Assembly: GCA_028699065.1 (NCBI GenBank) | Contig: JAQVVH010000001.1 | Location: forward strand, 826,326 to 890,325 | Length of the DNA stretch: 64,000 nt | Direction of reading: 5' to 3' | From: Gallionella sp. | Lineage (GTDB): Bacteria > Pseudomonadota > Gammaproteobacteria > Burkholderiales > Gallionellaceae | Shown: positions 22,765-32,916 of the stretch, one piece after another | How the letters are laid out: every line of letters begins with the position of its first letter | How positions within the stretch are numbered: the stretch's first letter is position 1 | Made by a program: the position numbers and the translations under genes | The notes under the pieces: generated by a model | Told to the model about the DNA's origin: nothing | Databases searched by the model: none | What the model saw: the letters and a program-made list of their open reading frames with translations, nothing else

Positions 22765-24033
22765 ATGGCACACATCGTCATCATGGGCGCGGGGTTGGGT
22801 GGCTTGCCGGCCGCATACGAAATGCGCGACCGCCTGGGTCCCTCGCACGCGGTCAGTGTTATCTCCAATGACGAATACTTTCATTTTGTTCCGTCAAATC
22901 CATGGGTCGCCGTCAAATGGCGCGAGCGCAAGCAAATTGAATTCCCGATCCGCAGTTATCTGGAACGCAGGGACATCCAATTTTTTTCCACCGGCGTCAG
23001 GCGTGTTCACCCCGGAGAGAATCGCCTCGAACTCAATGACGGGCAGTCTGTCAGCTACGATTATCTGGTCATTGCCACAGGACCCAAGCTGGCGTTTGAG
23101 GAAGTCGAGGGACTGGGGCCGGGAGGGCACACCCATTCCATTTGCCACGTTGACCACGCCATGAAGTCTCACGAGGAGTGGGAAAGCTTTTGCAAAAATC
23201 CGGGGCCTATCGTTGTTGGCGCCGTCCAAGGCGCCTCGTGTTTCGGACCTGCCTATGAATACGCCTTCATCATGGAAACCGATTTGCGCAAGCGCCGGAT
23301 CCGCGACAAGGTGCCGATGACATTTGTTACTTCCGAGCCCTATATCGGTCATCTCGGTCTGGGCGGCGTGGGCGATTCCAAAGGTATTCTCGAATCCGGC
23401 ATGCGCGACAAGCACATCAAGTGGATTTGCAATGCGAAAGTCACCCGGATCGAAGACGGCAAAATGTACGTTACCGAGCACGACGACATGGGCGCGGAGA
23501 AAAAACAGCATGAGCTGGCGTTCAGCTACAGCATGATGCTGCCGGCCTTCAAAGGCGTGGATGCTGTTGCAGGAATCGAAGGTCTGACCAATCCGCGCGG
23601 CTTCGTCATCGTGGACAAACATCAGCGTAATCCGACCTTCAAAAATGTGTTCGCGGTTGGCGTGTGTGTTGCCATTCCGCCGGTCGAGCCCACGCCGATT
23701 CCAGTGGGCACACCCAAAACCGGTTACATGATTGAATCCATGGTGGCCGCGACGGTGTACAACATTCACGCCGATCTAAACGGGACGCAAGCTGACCGTG
23801 AAGCCACCTGGAACGCCGTGTGCCTCGCCGATTTCGGCGAAACCGGCGTGGCCTTTGTCGCCATGCCACAAATTCCGCCCAGGAACGTGAACTGGTTTTC
23901 CGAGGGCAAATGGGTGCATCTCGCCAAAGTAGCGTTTGAGCGCTACTTCATCCGGAAGATGAAAAAGGGCACATCGGAGCCGTTCTACGAATCCAGCGTG
24001 CTCAGAATGCTGGGGATCGAAAAACTCAAATAG
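22765..24033 (+). CDS. sqr: Sulfide:quinone oxidoreductase
   Basis: 422 residues, closely resembling the Acidithiobacillus ferrooxidans enzyme as I recall it. FAD-binding GAGLGGLPAAYEM is at 8-20. The three redox cysteines are all present: Cys128 (SICHVDH), Cys159 (GASCFGP) and Cys353 (AVCLADF). The amphipathic C-terminal end (VHLAKVAFERYFIRKMKKG) is a membrane-binding helix. It oxidises sulfide to polysulfide or sulfur and reduces quinone. AAAGGAAA precedes the ATG. Confidence 0.95.
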   Translation: MAHIVIMGAGLGGLPAAYEMRDRLGPSHAVSVISNDEYFHFVPSNPWVAVKWRERKQIEFPIRSYLERRDIQFFSTGVRRVHPGENRLELNDGQSVSYDYLVIATGPKLAFEEVEGLGPGGHTHSICHVDHAMKSHEEWESFCKNPGPIVVGAVQGASCFGPAYEYAFIMETDLRKRRIRDKVPMTFVTSEPYIGHLGLGGVGDSKGILESGMRDKHIKWICNAKVTRIEDGKMYVTEHDDMGAEKKQHELAFSYSMMLPAFKGVDAVAGIEGLTNPRGFVIVDKHQRNPTFKNVFAVGVCVAIPPVEPTPIPVGTPKTGYMIESMVAATVYNIHADLNGTQADREATWNAVCLADFGETGVAFVAMPQIPPRNVNWFSEGKWVHLAKVAFERYFIRKMKKGTSEPFYESSVLRMLGIEKLK

Positions 24034-24045
24034 CGCGGGGCGTCA

Positions 24046-25014
24046 TTAGCCACCGGTATGCGCCATGATGCGGATCAGCTTGTCTGGCTGTTCGCGAAAC
24101 TCATGGCGCTCGGGTTTGAGGTCGATCGCCTGCAGAATGGCCGCCTCCAGTTCTGCATCGCTCGCCCCGGCACGCAACAAAGGCCGCAATGCCAGCGAAT
24201 GTTCCTGCCCCAGACACAAATGCAGCGTGCCATCGACCGACAAACGCACGCGGTTGCAGGTTTCGCAAAAGTGCTGTGATAGCGGGGTAATAAAGCCGAT
24301 GCTGAATTGCCCGTCGGGGGAAACCAGATAGCGCGCCGGCCCGCCGCCTGCGATGTGTCCTTCGCGCAAGCCATAGCGCGCCTGCAAGCGCTGGCGAATC
24401 GGCTGCAGATCTACAAAGCCTGCCGCACGTCCAGTGTCGCCGATGGGCATCGTCTCGATCAGGCGCAAAATAAATCCATGGCGCAGACAAAATCCGGCCA
24501 TGTCATCCACCTCGTCCTCGTTCACGTCCTGCATCACGACCATGTTGATTTTGATGGGATGAAAGCCCTGACTTTTGGCCACGAGCAAACCGTCCAGAAT
24601 CTCCGCCAAAGCATCGCGACGAGTAATTTTCTGCACGCGTTCAGCACAAAGTGAATCCAGACTGACATTCAGTCGTGACACCCCGGCCTGACGCAACGCC
24701 GGTGCGAGACGCGCCAACCGGGTACCGTTGGTGCTCAGCGACAAATCACGCACACCCTCGATAGCGTTAAGCCGGCCAAGCAATCCGGCAATCTCGCGGC
24801 GCAACAGCGGCTCGCCACCGGTAATCCTGAATCGCGACGTGCCCAGTCGGGCGAAAACCGCGACCACACGGGAGATTTCGTCGAAGCTGAGCCAGTTGGC
24901 CGGCTCTTCGTAGTCTCGGAAACCCTCGGGCATGCAATAACTGCAGCGCAGATCACAGCGATCTGTCACAGAAATTCTGAGGTAGTCGATAGTACGTCCG
25001 TAGCGATCCTGCAT
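24046..25014 (-). CDS. moaA: GTP 3',8-cyclase MoaA (molybdenum cofactor synthesis)
   Basis: 322 residues of the radical-SAM family. N-terminal Cys20, Cys24 and Cys27 (CDLRCSYC) bind the SAM cluster, and FCETCNRVRLSVDGTLHLC in the C-terminal part binds the second cluster. The chain ends GG, which is required for activity. It makes the first intermediate of molybdopterin, used by SoeA. It is convergent with sqr, with 12 bases between stops. Confidence 0.97.
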   Translation of the reverse strand: MQDRYGRTIDYLRISVTDRCDLRCSYCMPEGFRDYEEPANWLSFDEISRVVAVFARLGTSRFRITGGEPLLRREIAGLLGRLNAIEGVRDLSLSTNGTRLARLAPALRQAGVSRLNVSLDSLCAERVQKITRRDALAEILDGLLVAKSQGFHPIKINMVVMQDVNEDEVDDMAGFCLRHGFILRLIETMPIGDTGRAAGFVDLQPIRQRLQARYGLREGHIAGGGPARYLVSPDGQFSIGFITPLSQHFCETCNRVRLSVDGTLHLCLGQEHSLALRPLLRAGASDAELEAAILQAIDLKPERHEFREQPDKLIRIMAHTGG

Positions 25015-25107
25015 ATTCTTCGTGTACCCCGCAGTTTCCGATCCGGGCTTGACGGCTGTGGCCCCCGCCCCTAAAATTCCCGACAGTTTAATTCAGGTAA
25101 TATTGCC

Positions 25108-25422
25108 ATGACCACCGATATTCAGCAGCTCATCCACCAGCAAGTCACCGGCCACACGGTCGTCCTCTATATGAAGGGATCGCCGCAATTCCCGCAATGC
25201 GGTTTTTCAGCAAATGCGGTGCGCATTCTGCACGCGCTGGGCGTGAAGGAATTCTTCAGCGTTGATGTCCTGCAAAATCCTGAAATCCGCCAGGGAATCA
25301 AGGATTACGCCAATTGGCCCACCATTCCACAGCTGTACATCAAAGGCGAATTTGTCGGGGGTTCCGACATCATGACCGAGATGTATCAAAGCGGGGAGTT
25401 GAAGCAACTACTCGCGTCGTAG
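25108..25422 (+). CDS. grxD: Monothiol glutaredoxin, CGFS type
   Basis: 104 residues with the CGFS active site at Cys31 and the WPTIPQLYIKGEFVGGSDI segment of the Grx4/GrxD family. These proteins carry and deliver [2Fe-2S] clusters. The gene stands alone and is followed by a strong hairpin terminator. Confidence 0.96.
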   Translation: MTTDIQQLIHQQVTGHTVVLYMKGSPQFPQCGFSANAVRILHALGVKEFFSVDVLQNPEIRQGIKDYANWPTIPQLYIKGEFVGGSDIMTEMYQSGELKQLLAS

Positions 25423-25437
25423 GTACTTCAATCACGG

Positions 25438-25457
25438 GGCGACCGGGTCGCCTTTTT
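25438..25457 (+). terminator. Intrinsic terminator after grxD
   Basis: GGCGAC-CGG-GTCGCC followed by TTTTT, 15 bases after the grxD stop and just before the end of convergent argH. Confidence 0.9.
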
Positions 25458-25464
25458 GAGCGCA

Positions 25465-26859
25465 TCAGGTGCCTTGCAACCACGAACGGGCACGGGAAAG
25501 TGCCGCTTGCACCTGCGGCGGGGCAACGCCGCCAATGTGATCGCGTGCCGCAAGCGAGCCTTCCAGCGACAGCACCTGATAGACATCGTCCCCGATCTGC
25601 GTGGAAAACTGCTGTAATTCAGGCAGCGCAATGTCGGACAGGTCACAACCTTTCTGCTCGGCGTAACGCACCGCCAGCGCAACGGCCTCGTGCGCATCGC
25701 GGAACGGCAGTCCCTTTTTCACTAGATAGTCGGCCAAATCCGTCGCCGTGGCGTAACCCTGCAATGCCGCGGCACGCATGGCGTCCGGTTTGACTCGGAT
25801 ACCGGCCACCATGTCGGCGTAAATTCGCAGTGTCTGAACCAAAGTTTCAACCGTGTCGAACAGCGGCTCTTTGTCTTCCTGATTGTCCTTGTTGTAGGCC
25901 AGCGGCTGGCCCTTCATCAGGGTCAGTAAGGCAACCAGATGACCATTTACACGCCCGGTTTTGCCGCGCACCAGCTCGGGCACATCAGGATTTTTTTTCT
26001 GCGGCATGATGGACGAGCCGGTACAAAAGCGGTCGGCAATATCGATAAAGCCAAAGCGCGGACTCATCCACAAAATAAGCTCTTCGGAAAACCGCGACAA
26101 ATGCGTCATGATCAGCGCGGCGGCGGCGGTAAACTCAATCGCAAAATCGCGGTCGGAGACGGCATCCAAAGAGTTTTCACACACGGCTTCGAAACCCAGC
26201 AAATCGGCCACCAGCTCACGCCGGATCGGATAGCTGGTGCCCGCCAGCGCCGCGGAACCCAGTGGCAACCGGTTAACGCGCTTGCGACAATCCTGCAGCC
26301 GCTCGTGGTCGCGTTTGAGCATCTCGAAATAAGCCATCAGATGGTGCGCAAAACTGACCGGCTGCGCCACTTGCAGATGGGTAAACCCCGGCATGATGGT
26401 GTGAATATGGTGCTGCGCCAGCTCAACCAGTGCAGCCTGCAGCGCCTGAATCAACTCCAGTAGCTGGTCGATGGCATCGCGCAGATACAGACGCACATCG
26501 GTCGCGACCTGATCGTTGCGGGAACGCCCGGTATGCAAGCGCTTACCTGCATCACCCACCAGCGTCGTCAGCCGTTTTTCGATATTGAGATGCACATCTT
26601 CAAGGTCGAGCGACCATACGAAGTCGCCACTGACGACCTCCGCTTCGATCTGTGCCAGGCCGCGCCGGATATCCTGCAAATCCTGCGGCGAAATAATGCT
26701 GCAGGTCGCCAGCATCTCGGCATGCGCCAGCGAGCCGCGAATGTCGAACAGCGCCAGCTTGCGGTCGAAGTCCACCGACGCGGTATATCGTTTCACCAGC
26801 TCCGCAACGGGTTCGCTAAAACGCCCCGACCAAGTATCGTTGTCTTGTATGCCTGCCAT
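25465..26859 (-). CDS. argH: Argininosuccinate lyase
   Basis: 464 residues when started at ATG 26859, the usual length; the longer open frame upstream is rejected. The fumarase-superfamily signature [12 protein letters not shown] lies at about 280. It splits argininosuccinate into arginine and fumarate. It faces rluA across a 113-bp divergent gap. Confidence 0.96.
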   Translation of the reverse strand: MAGIQDNDTWSGRFSEPVAELVKRYTASVDFDRKLALFDIRGSLAHAEMLATCSIISPQDLQDIRRGLAQIEAEVVSGDFVWSLDLEDVHLNIEKRLTTLVGDAGKRLHTGRSRNDQVATDVRLYLRDAIDQLLELIQALQAALVELAQHHIHTIMPGFTHLQVAQPVSFAHHLMAYFEMLKRDHERLQDCRKRVNRLPLGSAALAGTSYPIRRELVADLLGFEAVCENSLDAVSDRDFAIEFTAAAALIMTHLSRFSEELILWMSPRFGFIDIADRFCTGSSIMPQKKNPDVPELVRGKTGRVNGHLVALLTLMKGQPLAYNKDNQEDKEPLFDTVETLVQTLRIYADMVAGIRVKPDAMRAAALQGYATATDLADYLVKKGLPFRDAHEAVALAVRYAEQKGCDLSDIALPELQQFSTQIGDDVYQVLSLEGSLAARDHIGGVAPPQVQAALSRARSWLQGT

Positions 26860-26972
26860 CTCTCGTCCACAATTGCGGCACGAAACCCAAGTGTCCATGC
26901 CATGAATACGGCGCGCAGTATAAAACAAAACCCCCGGCACGATGACGCCCGCATACCGGCACGAATTTCGCA

Positions 26973-27587
26973 ATGAAAGCTGAGCCGGACTTTCTTTATG
27001 CCGATGACGATTTTCTGGTCGTTAACAAACCTGCGGGTTTGCTTGCGGTTCCCGGCCGCGGGCCCGACAAACAGGATTGTCTTGCATCGCAGATAACGCA
27101 GCACTATCCCGATGCCCTGGTCGTGCATCGTCTCGATATGGCAACGTCCGGACTGATGCTGTTTGCGCGCGGGGCGGAAATGCAACGCCAACTGTCCGGA
27201 TTGTTCGCGCACCGCCAGATCGACAAACACTACCTCGCCATTGTCAGCGGGATCCTGCCTGAAGACGGGGAAATTTCGTTGCCGCTCGGACCCGACTGGC
27301 CCAACCGGCCGCGACAAAAAATCGATCTACTGAACGGCAAACCCGCACTGACTCGCTTCGCTTGCCTGGAGAGATGTCCTCAGGGTCAGCGCCTGCAGCT
27401 TGAGCCGGTGACAGGACGAACACATCAGCTGCGTGTCCATCTCGCGGCAACCGGCCATCCGATTGTCGGTGACCTGCTTTATGGCGGCGCCCCAGCCGTG
27501 CGCCTGATGTTGCACGCGGCATCCCTTGCGTTCACCCCTCCGGGGCGTGAGGGAAGGCGGATCTTTGAAAGCGCGGCGCCGTTTTAA
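26973..27587 (+). CDS. rluA: RluA-family pseudouridine synthase
   Basis: 204 residues, with catalytic Asp55 in [27 protein letters not shown], and the [19 protein letters not shown] motif. The DWPNRP segment favours RluA (pseudouridine 746 of 23S rRNA and 32 of tRNAs) over RluC/RluD, and there is no S4 domain. Its C-terminus is slightly shorter than the E. coli protein. Confidence 0.88.
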   Translation: MKAEPDFLYADDDFLVVNKPAGLLAVPGRGPDKQDCLASQITQHYPDALVVHRLDMATSGLMLFARGAEMQRQLSGLFAHRQIDKHYLAIVSGILPEDGEISLPLGPDWPNRPRQKIDLLNGKPALTRFACLERCPQGQRLQLEPVTGRTHQLRVHLAATGHPIVGDLLYGGAPAVRLMLHAASLAFTPPGREGRRIFESAAPF

Positions 27588-27644
27588 CGTCCGCTGGAAT
27601 GTTATACTTCGCGGCGTTTTGTTCGACTTAACCCGAGGATATTC

Positions 27645-28478
27645 ATGAAACAATTTTTAACCCTGCTGACCGTCGCCCTGACCTGCCTAAGCCTTTTTGC
27701 TGCGCCCGTGGAGGCCAAGCGTTTCGGTGGTGGGGGCAGCATCGGCAAGCAGCGCTCGATCACCCCACAACAAACACAGAAGGCGCCCCCTGCCGCACCA
27801 GCGCCTGCACAAGGTACCAGCAAGCCCGGCAACAAATGGCTGGGACCGCTGGCCGGGCTGGCCATCGGTGCCGGATTGGGTGCGCTGTTCGCCAGCATGG
27901 GCTTGGGCGAAGGCATGGGCACACTGCTCATGATCATTCTGGCGGTAGTTGCCGTGATGTTTCTCGTTTCCATGCTGCGCCGAAAATCGCAACCGGCCCT
28001 GCAATATGCAGGCATGAATCCGCACGGCACCCGCGCCGCGCAACCGGTGGCTAACATGCCACTCCCGGGTTCCGGCACCGCCCCGGCCGCCACGAATGTA
28101 CCCGCAGACTTTCCTGTGGAAACCTTCCTGCGTGGCGCCAAGACAACCTTCATTCGCTTGCAGGCCGCCAACGATCGCAAGGATCTGGACGACATTCGCG
28201 AATACACCACGCCGGAAATGTTTGCCGAAATCAGCATGCAATTCGGCGAGCGCGGTGATGCCAGCCAGAAAACGGATGTGCTGTCGATTGAGACCGCGCT
28301 GCTGGAGGTTGCCTATGAAGGTGACTACGCCATCGCCAGTGTCCGGATGAGCGGCCAGTTGCGTGAAAACGGCGGTGCGCCGGAAGCCTTCGACGAAATC
28401 TGGCACGTCATGAAAAACCTGAAAGACGAGAAATCCGTCTGGCTGCTGGCCGGCCTCCAGCAAGCTGTCACTCATTAA
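27645..28478 (+). CDS. Tim44-like domain membrane protein
   Basis: 277 residues: a signal peptide (to VEAKRFGGGGSIGKQRS), a proline/alanine-rich linker, a glycine-rich hydrophobic pair of helices (about 60-110), and a C-terminal Tim44-like domain (from about 150). The function of bacterial Tim44-like proteins is not established. The gene lies four bases before ubiJ. Confidence 0.85.
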   Translation: MKQFLTLLTVALTCLSLFAAPVEAKRFGGGGSIGKQRSITPQQTQKAPPAAPAPAQGTSKPGNKWLGPLAGLAIGAGLGALFASMGLGEGMGTLLMIILAVVAVMFLVSMLRRKSQPALQYAGMNPHGTRAAQPVANMPLPGSGTAPAATNVPADFPVETFLRGAKTTFIRLQAANDRKDLDDIREYTTPEMFAEISMQFGERGDASQKTDVLSIETALLEVAYEGDYAIASVRMSGQLRENGGAPEAFDEIWHVMKNLKDEKSVWLLAGLQQAVTH

Positions 28479-28482
28479 TTTC

Positions 28483-29055
28483 ATGCTGACTCGGCCTTCC
28501 GCCGCTGCAATCAATCATCTGCTGCAGCAGAATCGCTGGGCCGCAGAGCGCTTGCTGCGCTTCGCCGGAAAAACTGTGCGCTTTGATATTGCGCCCTTTT
28601 CGATCGGCTACACCATCCTGCCGGACGGTCTGCTCACCGGCGCCGCGCCGGATGCCAGCGCAGATGCGGTCTGCAAACTCTCCCCGTCTCTGCTGCCGCG
28701 ACTGGCCATGCACGACGAAAAAGCGCACGCCGAGGTGCAGACTGAGGGGGATGCGGCGCTGCTGGCCGAGATTTTTTTCCTGTCGCACAACCTGAGCTGG
28801 GACATGGCGGAAGACTTAAGCCCGCTTACCGGCGACATTCTCGCGGAACGCCTTGTGCGTGGCCTGCGGCTGGCCGGCGCGGAAATCCGCAATACCGCGG
28901 GGAATCTGACCCAGGCTGCCGCGGAATACTGGACCGAAGAACGTCCGCTGCTTGCCAAACCGGGCGAACTCGCGCATTTCATCGCGGATGTTGACAGCCT
29001 GCGCGACGATCTGGCGCGCTTGCAACAGCGCGTCCGGCAACTCTCCGGACAATAA
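28483..29055 (+). CDS. ubiJ: Ubiquinone biosynthesis accessory factor UbiJ (SCP2 domain)
   Basis: 190 residues with an SCP2-like lipid-binding region (about 12-105) and a helical C-terminal part (coiled coil VDSLRDDLARLQQRVRQL). UbiJ organises the soluble ubiquinone-synthesis complex and commonly precedes ubiB, as here (six-base gap). Quinone supply is needed by Sqr, SoeC and AprM. Confidence 0.85.
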   Translation: MLTRPSAAAINHLLQQNRWAAERLLRFAGKTVRFDIAPFSIGYTILPDGLLTGAAPDASADAVCKLSPSLLPRLAMHDEKAHAEVQTEGDAALLAEIFFLSHNLSWDMAEDLSPLTGDILAERLVRGLRLAGAEIRNTAGNLTQAAAEYWTEERPLLAKPGELAHFIADVDSLRDDLARLQQRVRQLSGQ

Positions 29056-29061
29056 GCTGAT

Positions 29062-30588
29062 ATGCGACTACTCCGTCTGCTCAAAATTATTTTCGTCGTG
29101 CTGCGCTTCGGGCTGGACGAATTCCTGCTGATGCACGCCCGCACGCGCTGGCTGCACAGCTTGCTGAAAACCGTGTTGTTCTTCCGCAATTCCGAACGTC
29201 CGCGGGCCGTTCGCTTGCGCCTCGCGCTGGAGAAACTTGGCCCGATCTTCGTCAAGTTCGGCCAGATGCTTTCGACCCGGCGTGATCTGATGCCGGCGGA
29301 TATCGCCGATGAGCTGGCCAAGCTGCAGGATCAGGTTCCACCCTTTTCATCGGCACAAGCCGTCGCGGTACTGGAGTCGGCTTATGGCAAACCGCTGGAG
29401 CAGGTATTCCAAAGTTTTGAGAAAATCCCCGTGGCCAGCGCCTCGGTCGCACAGGTTCATTTTGCCGTGCTGCCGGACGGACGCGATGCGGCCGTCAAAA
29501 TTTTGCGCCCGGGAATCGCCCGAGTGATCGAACACGACATCGCGCTGCTCAACATCTGCGCCGACCTGCTGGCCAGACTGTCGCAGGACGGCCGCCGTCT
29601 GCGGCCGCACGAAGTTGTCGGCGAATTCGAAAAACATTTGCGCGATGAACTCGATCTGATGCGTGAAGCAGCGAACGCCAGTCAGCTCAAACGCAACTTT
29701 GCCAACTCTCCCCTGCTCTTGGTGCCCGAGGTTTATTGGGACTTTTGCAGCAGTGAAGTGATGGTCATGCAACGCATGTATGGCATTCCGGTTAGCCAGG
29801 TGCAGGCCTTGCGCGAGGCCGGCGTGGACATTCCGCGGCTGGCGGCCAACGGGGTTGAAATTTTTTATACGCAGGTGTTCCGTGACGGCTTTTTTCACGC
29901 CGACATGCATCCCGGCAATATCATGGTCGCTCCGGATGGACGCTACATCGCGCTGGACTTCGGCATCATGGGGACGCTGACGGACGAAGACAAACATTAT
30001 CTGGCGCAGAATTTCATCGCATTTTTCCGCCGCGATTACAAGCGCGTGGCGGAGGTGCACATCGAGTCCGGCTGGGCCCCCGCCAACACCCGGGTGGATG
30101 AACTGGAAGCCGGCATCCGCTCGGTGTGTGAGCCGATTTTTGACAAGCCGCTCCGCGAAGTTTCATTTGGCCGGGTGCTGTTGCGCCTGTTTCAGATCTC
30201 GCGCCGCTTTGATATTGAGGTGCAACCGCAGTTGGTGCTGCTGCAAAAAACCCTGCTCAACATTGAGGGGCTTGGCCTGCAACTCGACCCGGATCTGGAT
30301 CTCTGGAAAACCGCGAAGCCCTGGCTGGAACGCTGGATGAGCGAGCAAATTGGCTGGCGCGGATTTATTAAGTCGCTGACTACTGAGGCACCCAATTTTG
30401 CGACATTGCTGCCGCAACTTCCGCGCCTGTTGCATCACCGGCTGGCGGAACGCTCCGCCCGCGATCAGGAAGAGATTCTCCGCCAGCTATTACAACAACA
30501 ACAACGTTACAACCGGCGGATGTTGTTGCTGGATATCGCGCTAATAGCACTGATCGTCTGGATATTTTTAGGCGCGTTTGTTTGGTGA
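29062..30588 (+). CDS. ubiB: Ubiquinone biosynthesis kinase-like protein UbiB
   Basis: 508 residues of the ABC1/ADCK family: KxGQ motif in [11 protein letters not shown] (about 70), an alanine-rich nucleotide loop ([10 protein letters not shown]), DMHPGNIMV and the metal-binding ALDFGIMG. Two hydrophobic C-terminal helices anchor it in the membrane. It is a kinase-like ATPase needed for ubiquinone synthesis. Confidence 0.96.
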   Translation: MRLLRLLKIIFVVLRFGLDEFLLMHARTRWLHSLLKTVLFFRNSERPRAVRLRLALEKLGPIFVKFGQMLSTRRDLMPADIADELAKLQDQVPPFSSAQAVAVLESAYGKPLEQVFQSFEKIPVASASVAQVHFAVLPDGRDAAVKILRPGIARVIEHDIALLNICADLLARLSQDGRRLRPHEVVGEFEKHLRDELDLMREAANASQLKRNFANSPLLLVPEVYWDFCSSEVMVMQRMYGIPVSQVQALREAGVDIPRLAANGVEIFYTQVFRDGFFHADMHPGNIMVAPDGRYIALDFGIMGTLTDEDKHYLAQNFIAFFRRDYKRVAEVHIESGWAPANTRVDELEAGIRSVCEPIFDKPLREVSFGRVLLRLFQISRRFDIEVQPQLVLLQKTLLNIEGLGLQLDPDLDLWKTAKPWLERWMSEQIGWRGFIKSLTTEAPNFATLLPQLPRLLHHRLAERSARDQEEILRQLLQQQQRYNRRMLLLDIALIALIVWIFLGAFVW

Positions 30589-30593
30589 GCCTT

Positions 30594-30953
30594 ATGCATA
30601 AACGCATCTTAATCGCTGCTTTACTACTAGGACTGGCCGGCTGCGCCAGCGAATCGGAAGTCGTCCGCAAGGAGGTGACTTACACGCTGCACAGCCACCT
30701 GACGCCCAAAGTTCTGGCGCTTTGTATCGACGGCAACGCGACTAAAGCCGCCTTTTTGGGAACGGTGCAATCGCGCATCATCACCACGAATGAGAACGTG
30801 TTGGAAGTCATTGTCGGTAGCGGAGAAACCGCCCATGTCGTCGTGCGCATTTCCCCCGAGAATAGTGGTGCAATGGCCGAATTTCATTACGGCCGCACGG
30901 CATCTTGGCTAACTGACACGGCCTATTCAAAATTATCCGCCGGATGTGAATAA
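30594..30953 (+). CDS. Small predicted lipoprotein
   Basis: The ATG at 30594 starts MHKRILIAALLLGLAGCAS, a lipoprotein signal with the lipobox LAGC. GTG 30585 could also be used. The rest (about 100 residues) is polar with two further cysteines and no recognised domain. It overlaps no gene but follows ubiB by five bases. Confidence 0.75.
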   Translation: MHKRILIAALLLGLAGCASESEVVRKEVTYTLHSHLTPKVLALCIDGNATKAAFLGTVQSRIITTNENVLEVIVGSGETAHVVVRISPENSGAMAEFHYGRTASWLTDTAYSKLSAGCE

Positions 30954-31039
30954 GCCCTAACCGGACCGCAAGTTGTTTCCAATGACAGCCGCCACAGAAT
31001 TTATTACAATTCCCGACCGATTCACTGCGACAACCCATT

Positions 31040-32671
31040 ATGCCGGTTGATATTTCCCTATTTCACCAGACCTTCGATAAGCTAAGGTCCGCGGTTGTCA
31101 TTACTGATACCGACAACCGGATCGTCTATGCCAATCTGGCAACGTTGGTGCTATCGGGCTATTCAAAAGAAGAGCTGCTCGGACAAGATCCGAAGATTTT
31201 TTCATCGGGCATTCATGATGAGTTTTTCTACCAGAAAATGTGGGAAGCGCTCTCGTCGAATGGCAGCTGGTCAGGCGAAATCTGGGATCGCCGGAAAGAT
31301 GGTTCGGTGTATGCCAAAAACATGGACATTCATACCCTGAATATCGGGGATGATTTATTCTATTTGGCAATCGCCTCTGAAGCCTCAAGATTCGACGAAA
31401 AGCAAGCCACAGGCATGCTTAACCAAGTCGAATTTGTGCAAAAACTGGCTTTCGAGCTAAAACGTGCCATACGAGCCGGGGAGCTCATTGCTGTACTCTC
31501 AATAAGCCCGATTCGCGATCGCCTTCCGGTAAATGATCAAAATGTGGCCGAGGCCTTCGAAATGGAATTCGCCGCGCGGCTTTCGCGGCATATCCGCACC
31601 ACTGATATCGTGGCCAAATGCAGTGACGGCTCCTTTTTAGTAATGTATTACAACATCGGCACGCCAGAATTGGCTTGGATGGTTTCAAACAAGTTGCGCG
31701 GATATATAAATGAGCGCCTGGTCTTTGCCGAGCACGAGATGGTGCCGTCGAGCCAGATCGGAATCGCCCTCTTTCCGGAAGACGCGATACAGGCTGATGC
31801 ACTGATCCAGCTCGCCCGTGATGCGCGCCAGCAGTCCGAACTTTCCAGCGGCTCGGTCTGCGTATTCGCCAACGATTCGCTCAATAAATCCACCCTCAGA
31901 AAAGTTACCCTGCATACCGATTTGCAAGTCGCGGTGCGGGAAAATCAGTTCCTGATTTACTACCAACCCATTGTCGAACTGGCTACCCAGAAAATCGTCA
32001 AGGCCGAGGCGCTGGTCCGCTGGAATCACCCGGAATACGGGATCGTCAGCCCGGCCATTTTCATTCCACTTGCTGAAGAAACCGGCTTGATCAATGAAAT
32101 CGGACGCTGGGTTCTGGAAGAGGTCTCAACCCAGATTCATACTTGGAACACGCAACACGGCATTAACATGCAGGTCAGCGTGAATGTCTCCCCCATTCAG
32201 CTGAATGGCCCGACTGAAGACGATTGGGTAAACCATCTGGCCAAAATTGCGGTCAATGGACAGCAGATCGTTCTCGAGGTTACCGAAGGCTCCCTGCTCG
32301 ACGACTCCGAACAGGTGGCCGCGAAACTCTTTGAATACCGGGGCGCAAAAATGCAGGTCGCGATTGACGATTTTGGAACCGGTTATTCCGCGCTGTCATA
32401 CCTCAAAAAATTTCAGGTCGATTACATCAAGATCGACAAATCTTTTGTGGACGCCATTGATCGGGATACAAAGGACGCTGCAATTTGTGATGCCATCATT
32501 GCCATGGCACACAAACTTCAACTCGCCGTGATCGCCGAAGGCATCGAAACTGAGAGCCAGAAAGAGGTTCTATTAAAAGCGGGTTGCGACTATGGTCAGG
32601 GTTACCTGTTTTCCAAGCCTTTACCTATAGAGCAATTTCACGCGCTCGTGCTCGCCAACGCAACTTCCTGA
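31040..32671 (+). CDS. PAS - degenerate GGDEF - EAL c-di-GMP phosphodiesterase
   Basis: 543 residues: PAS (about 5-120, NRIVYANLATLVLSGYSKEE), a diverged GGDEF-like domain in which the signature reads CSDGSF, so it should not make c-di-GMP, and a C-terminal EAL domain (about 290-535). The EAL domain keeps the metal and catalytic residues: E in EALVRW, N in NVSP, E in LEVTE, DD in IDDFGTGYS, K in KIDKSF, E in AEGIE and Q in QGYLF. It is probably an active phosphodiesterase tuned by a PAS ligand. Confidence 0.93.
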   Translation: MPVDISLFHQTFDKLRSAVVITDTDNRIVYANLATLVLSGYSKEELLGQDPKIFSSGIHDEFFYQKMWEALSSNGSWSGEIWDRRKDGSVYAKNMDIHTLNIGDDLFYLAIASEASRFDEKQATGMLNQVEFVQKLAFELKRAIRAGELIAVLSISPIRDRLPVNDQNVAEAFEMEFAARLSRHIRTTDIVAKCSDGSFLVMYYNIGTPELAWMVSNKLRGYINERLVFAEHEMVPSSQIGIALFPEDAIQADALIQLARDARQQSELSSGSVCVFANDSLNKSTLRKVTLHTDLQVAVRENQFLIYYQPIVELATQKIVKAEALVRWNHPEYGIVSPAIFIPLAEETGLINEIGRWVLEEVSTQIHTWNTQHGINMQVSVNVSPIQLNGPTEDDWVNHLAKIAVNGQQIVLEVTEGSLLDDSEQVAAKLFEYRGAKMQVAIDDFGTGYSALSYLKKFQVDYIKIDKSFVDAIDRDTKDAAICDAIIAMAHKLQLAVIAEGIETESQKEVLLKAGCDYGQGYLFSKPLPIEQFHALVLANATS

Positions 32672-32700
32672 GCCGGAAACCGCAGCGGATGCGCGGCAAA

Positions 32701-32811
32701 TCAGGTATTGCGGTACAACACCCAAAGCGAAATTATTCCCAGCAACAGCAAGCCGCGTAATATCCAGTTCTGCAAATTTTTGATTTTTTCTTTTTGAGTG
32801 TAATCGCCCAT
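32701..32811 (-). CDS. Possible 36-aa single-helix membrane protein
   Basis: The frame encodes a charged N-terminus (MGDYTQKEKIKNLQNW) and one hydrophobic helix (ILRGLLLLGIISLWVLY), ending RNT. This is a classic small-membrane-protein layout. The ribosome-binding site (AGAGA) is weak. Chance occurrence cannot be excluded. Confidence 0.4.
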   Translation of the reverse strand: MGDYTQKEKIKNLQNWILRGLLLLGIISLWVLYRNT

Positions 32812-32916
32812 GCTGATTCTCTGTTACGGCCCGCGTTGTGGCCATTTGCAAAATTAGTCGGGCCGCGATGATATACTTTTCCTCAGGCCGACAAAACATT
32901 TATCTGAGTCTAGCGC

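Noticed and set aside
25465-26973. Long form of ArgH starting at 26973
   Set aside because: It adds 38 residues not typical of the family and collides with the divergent rluA start; ATG 26859 gives normal length.
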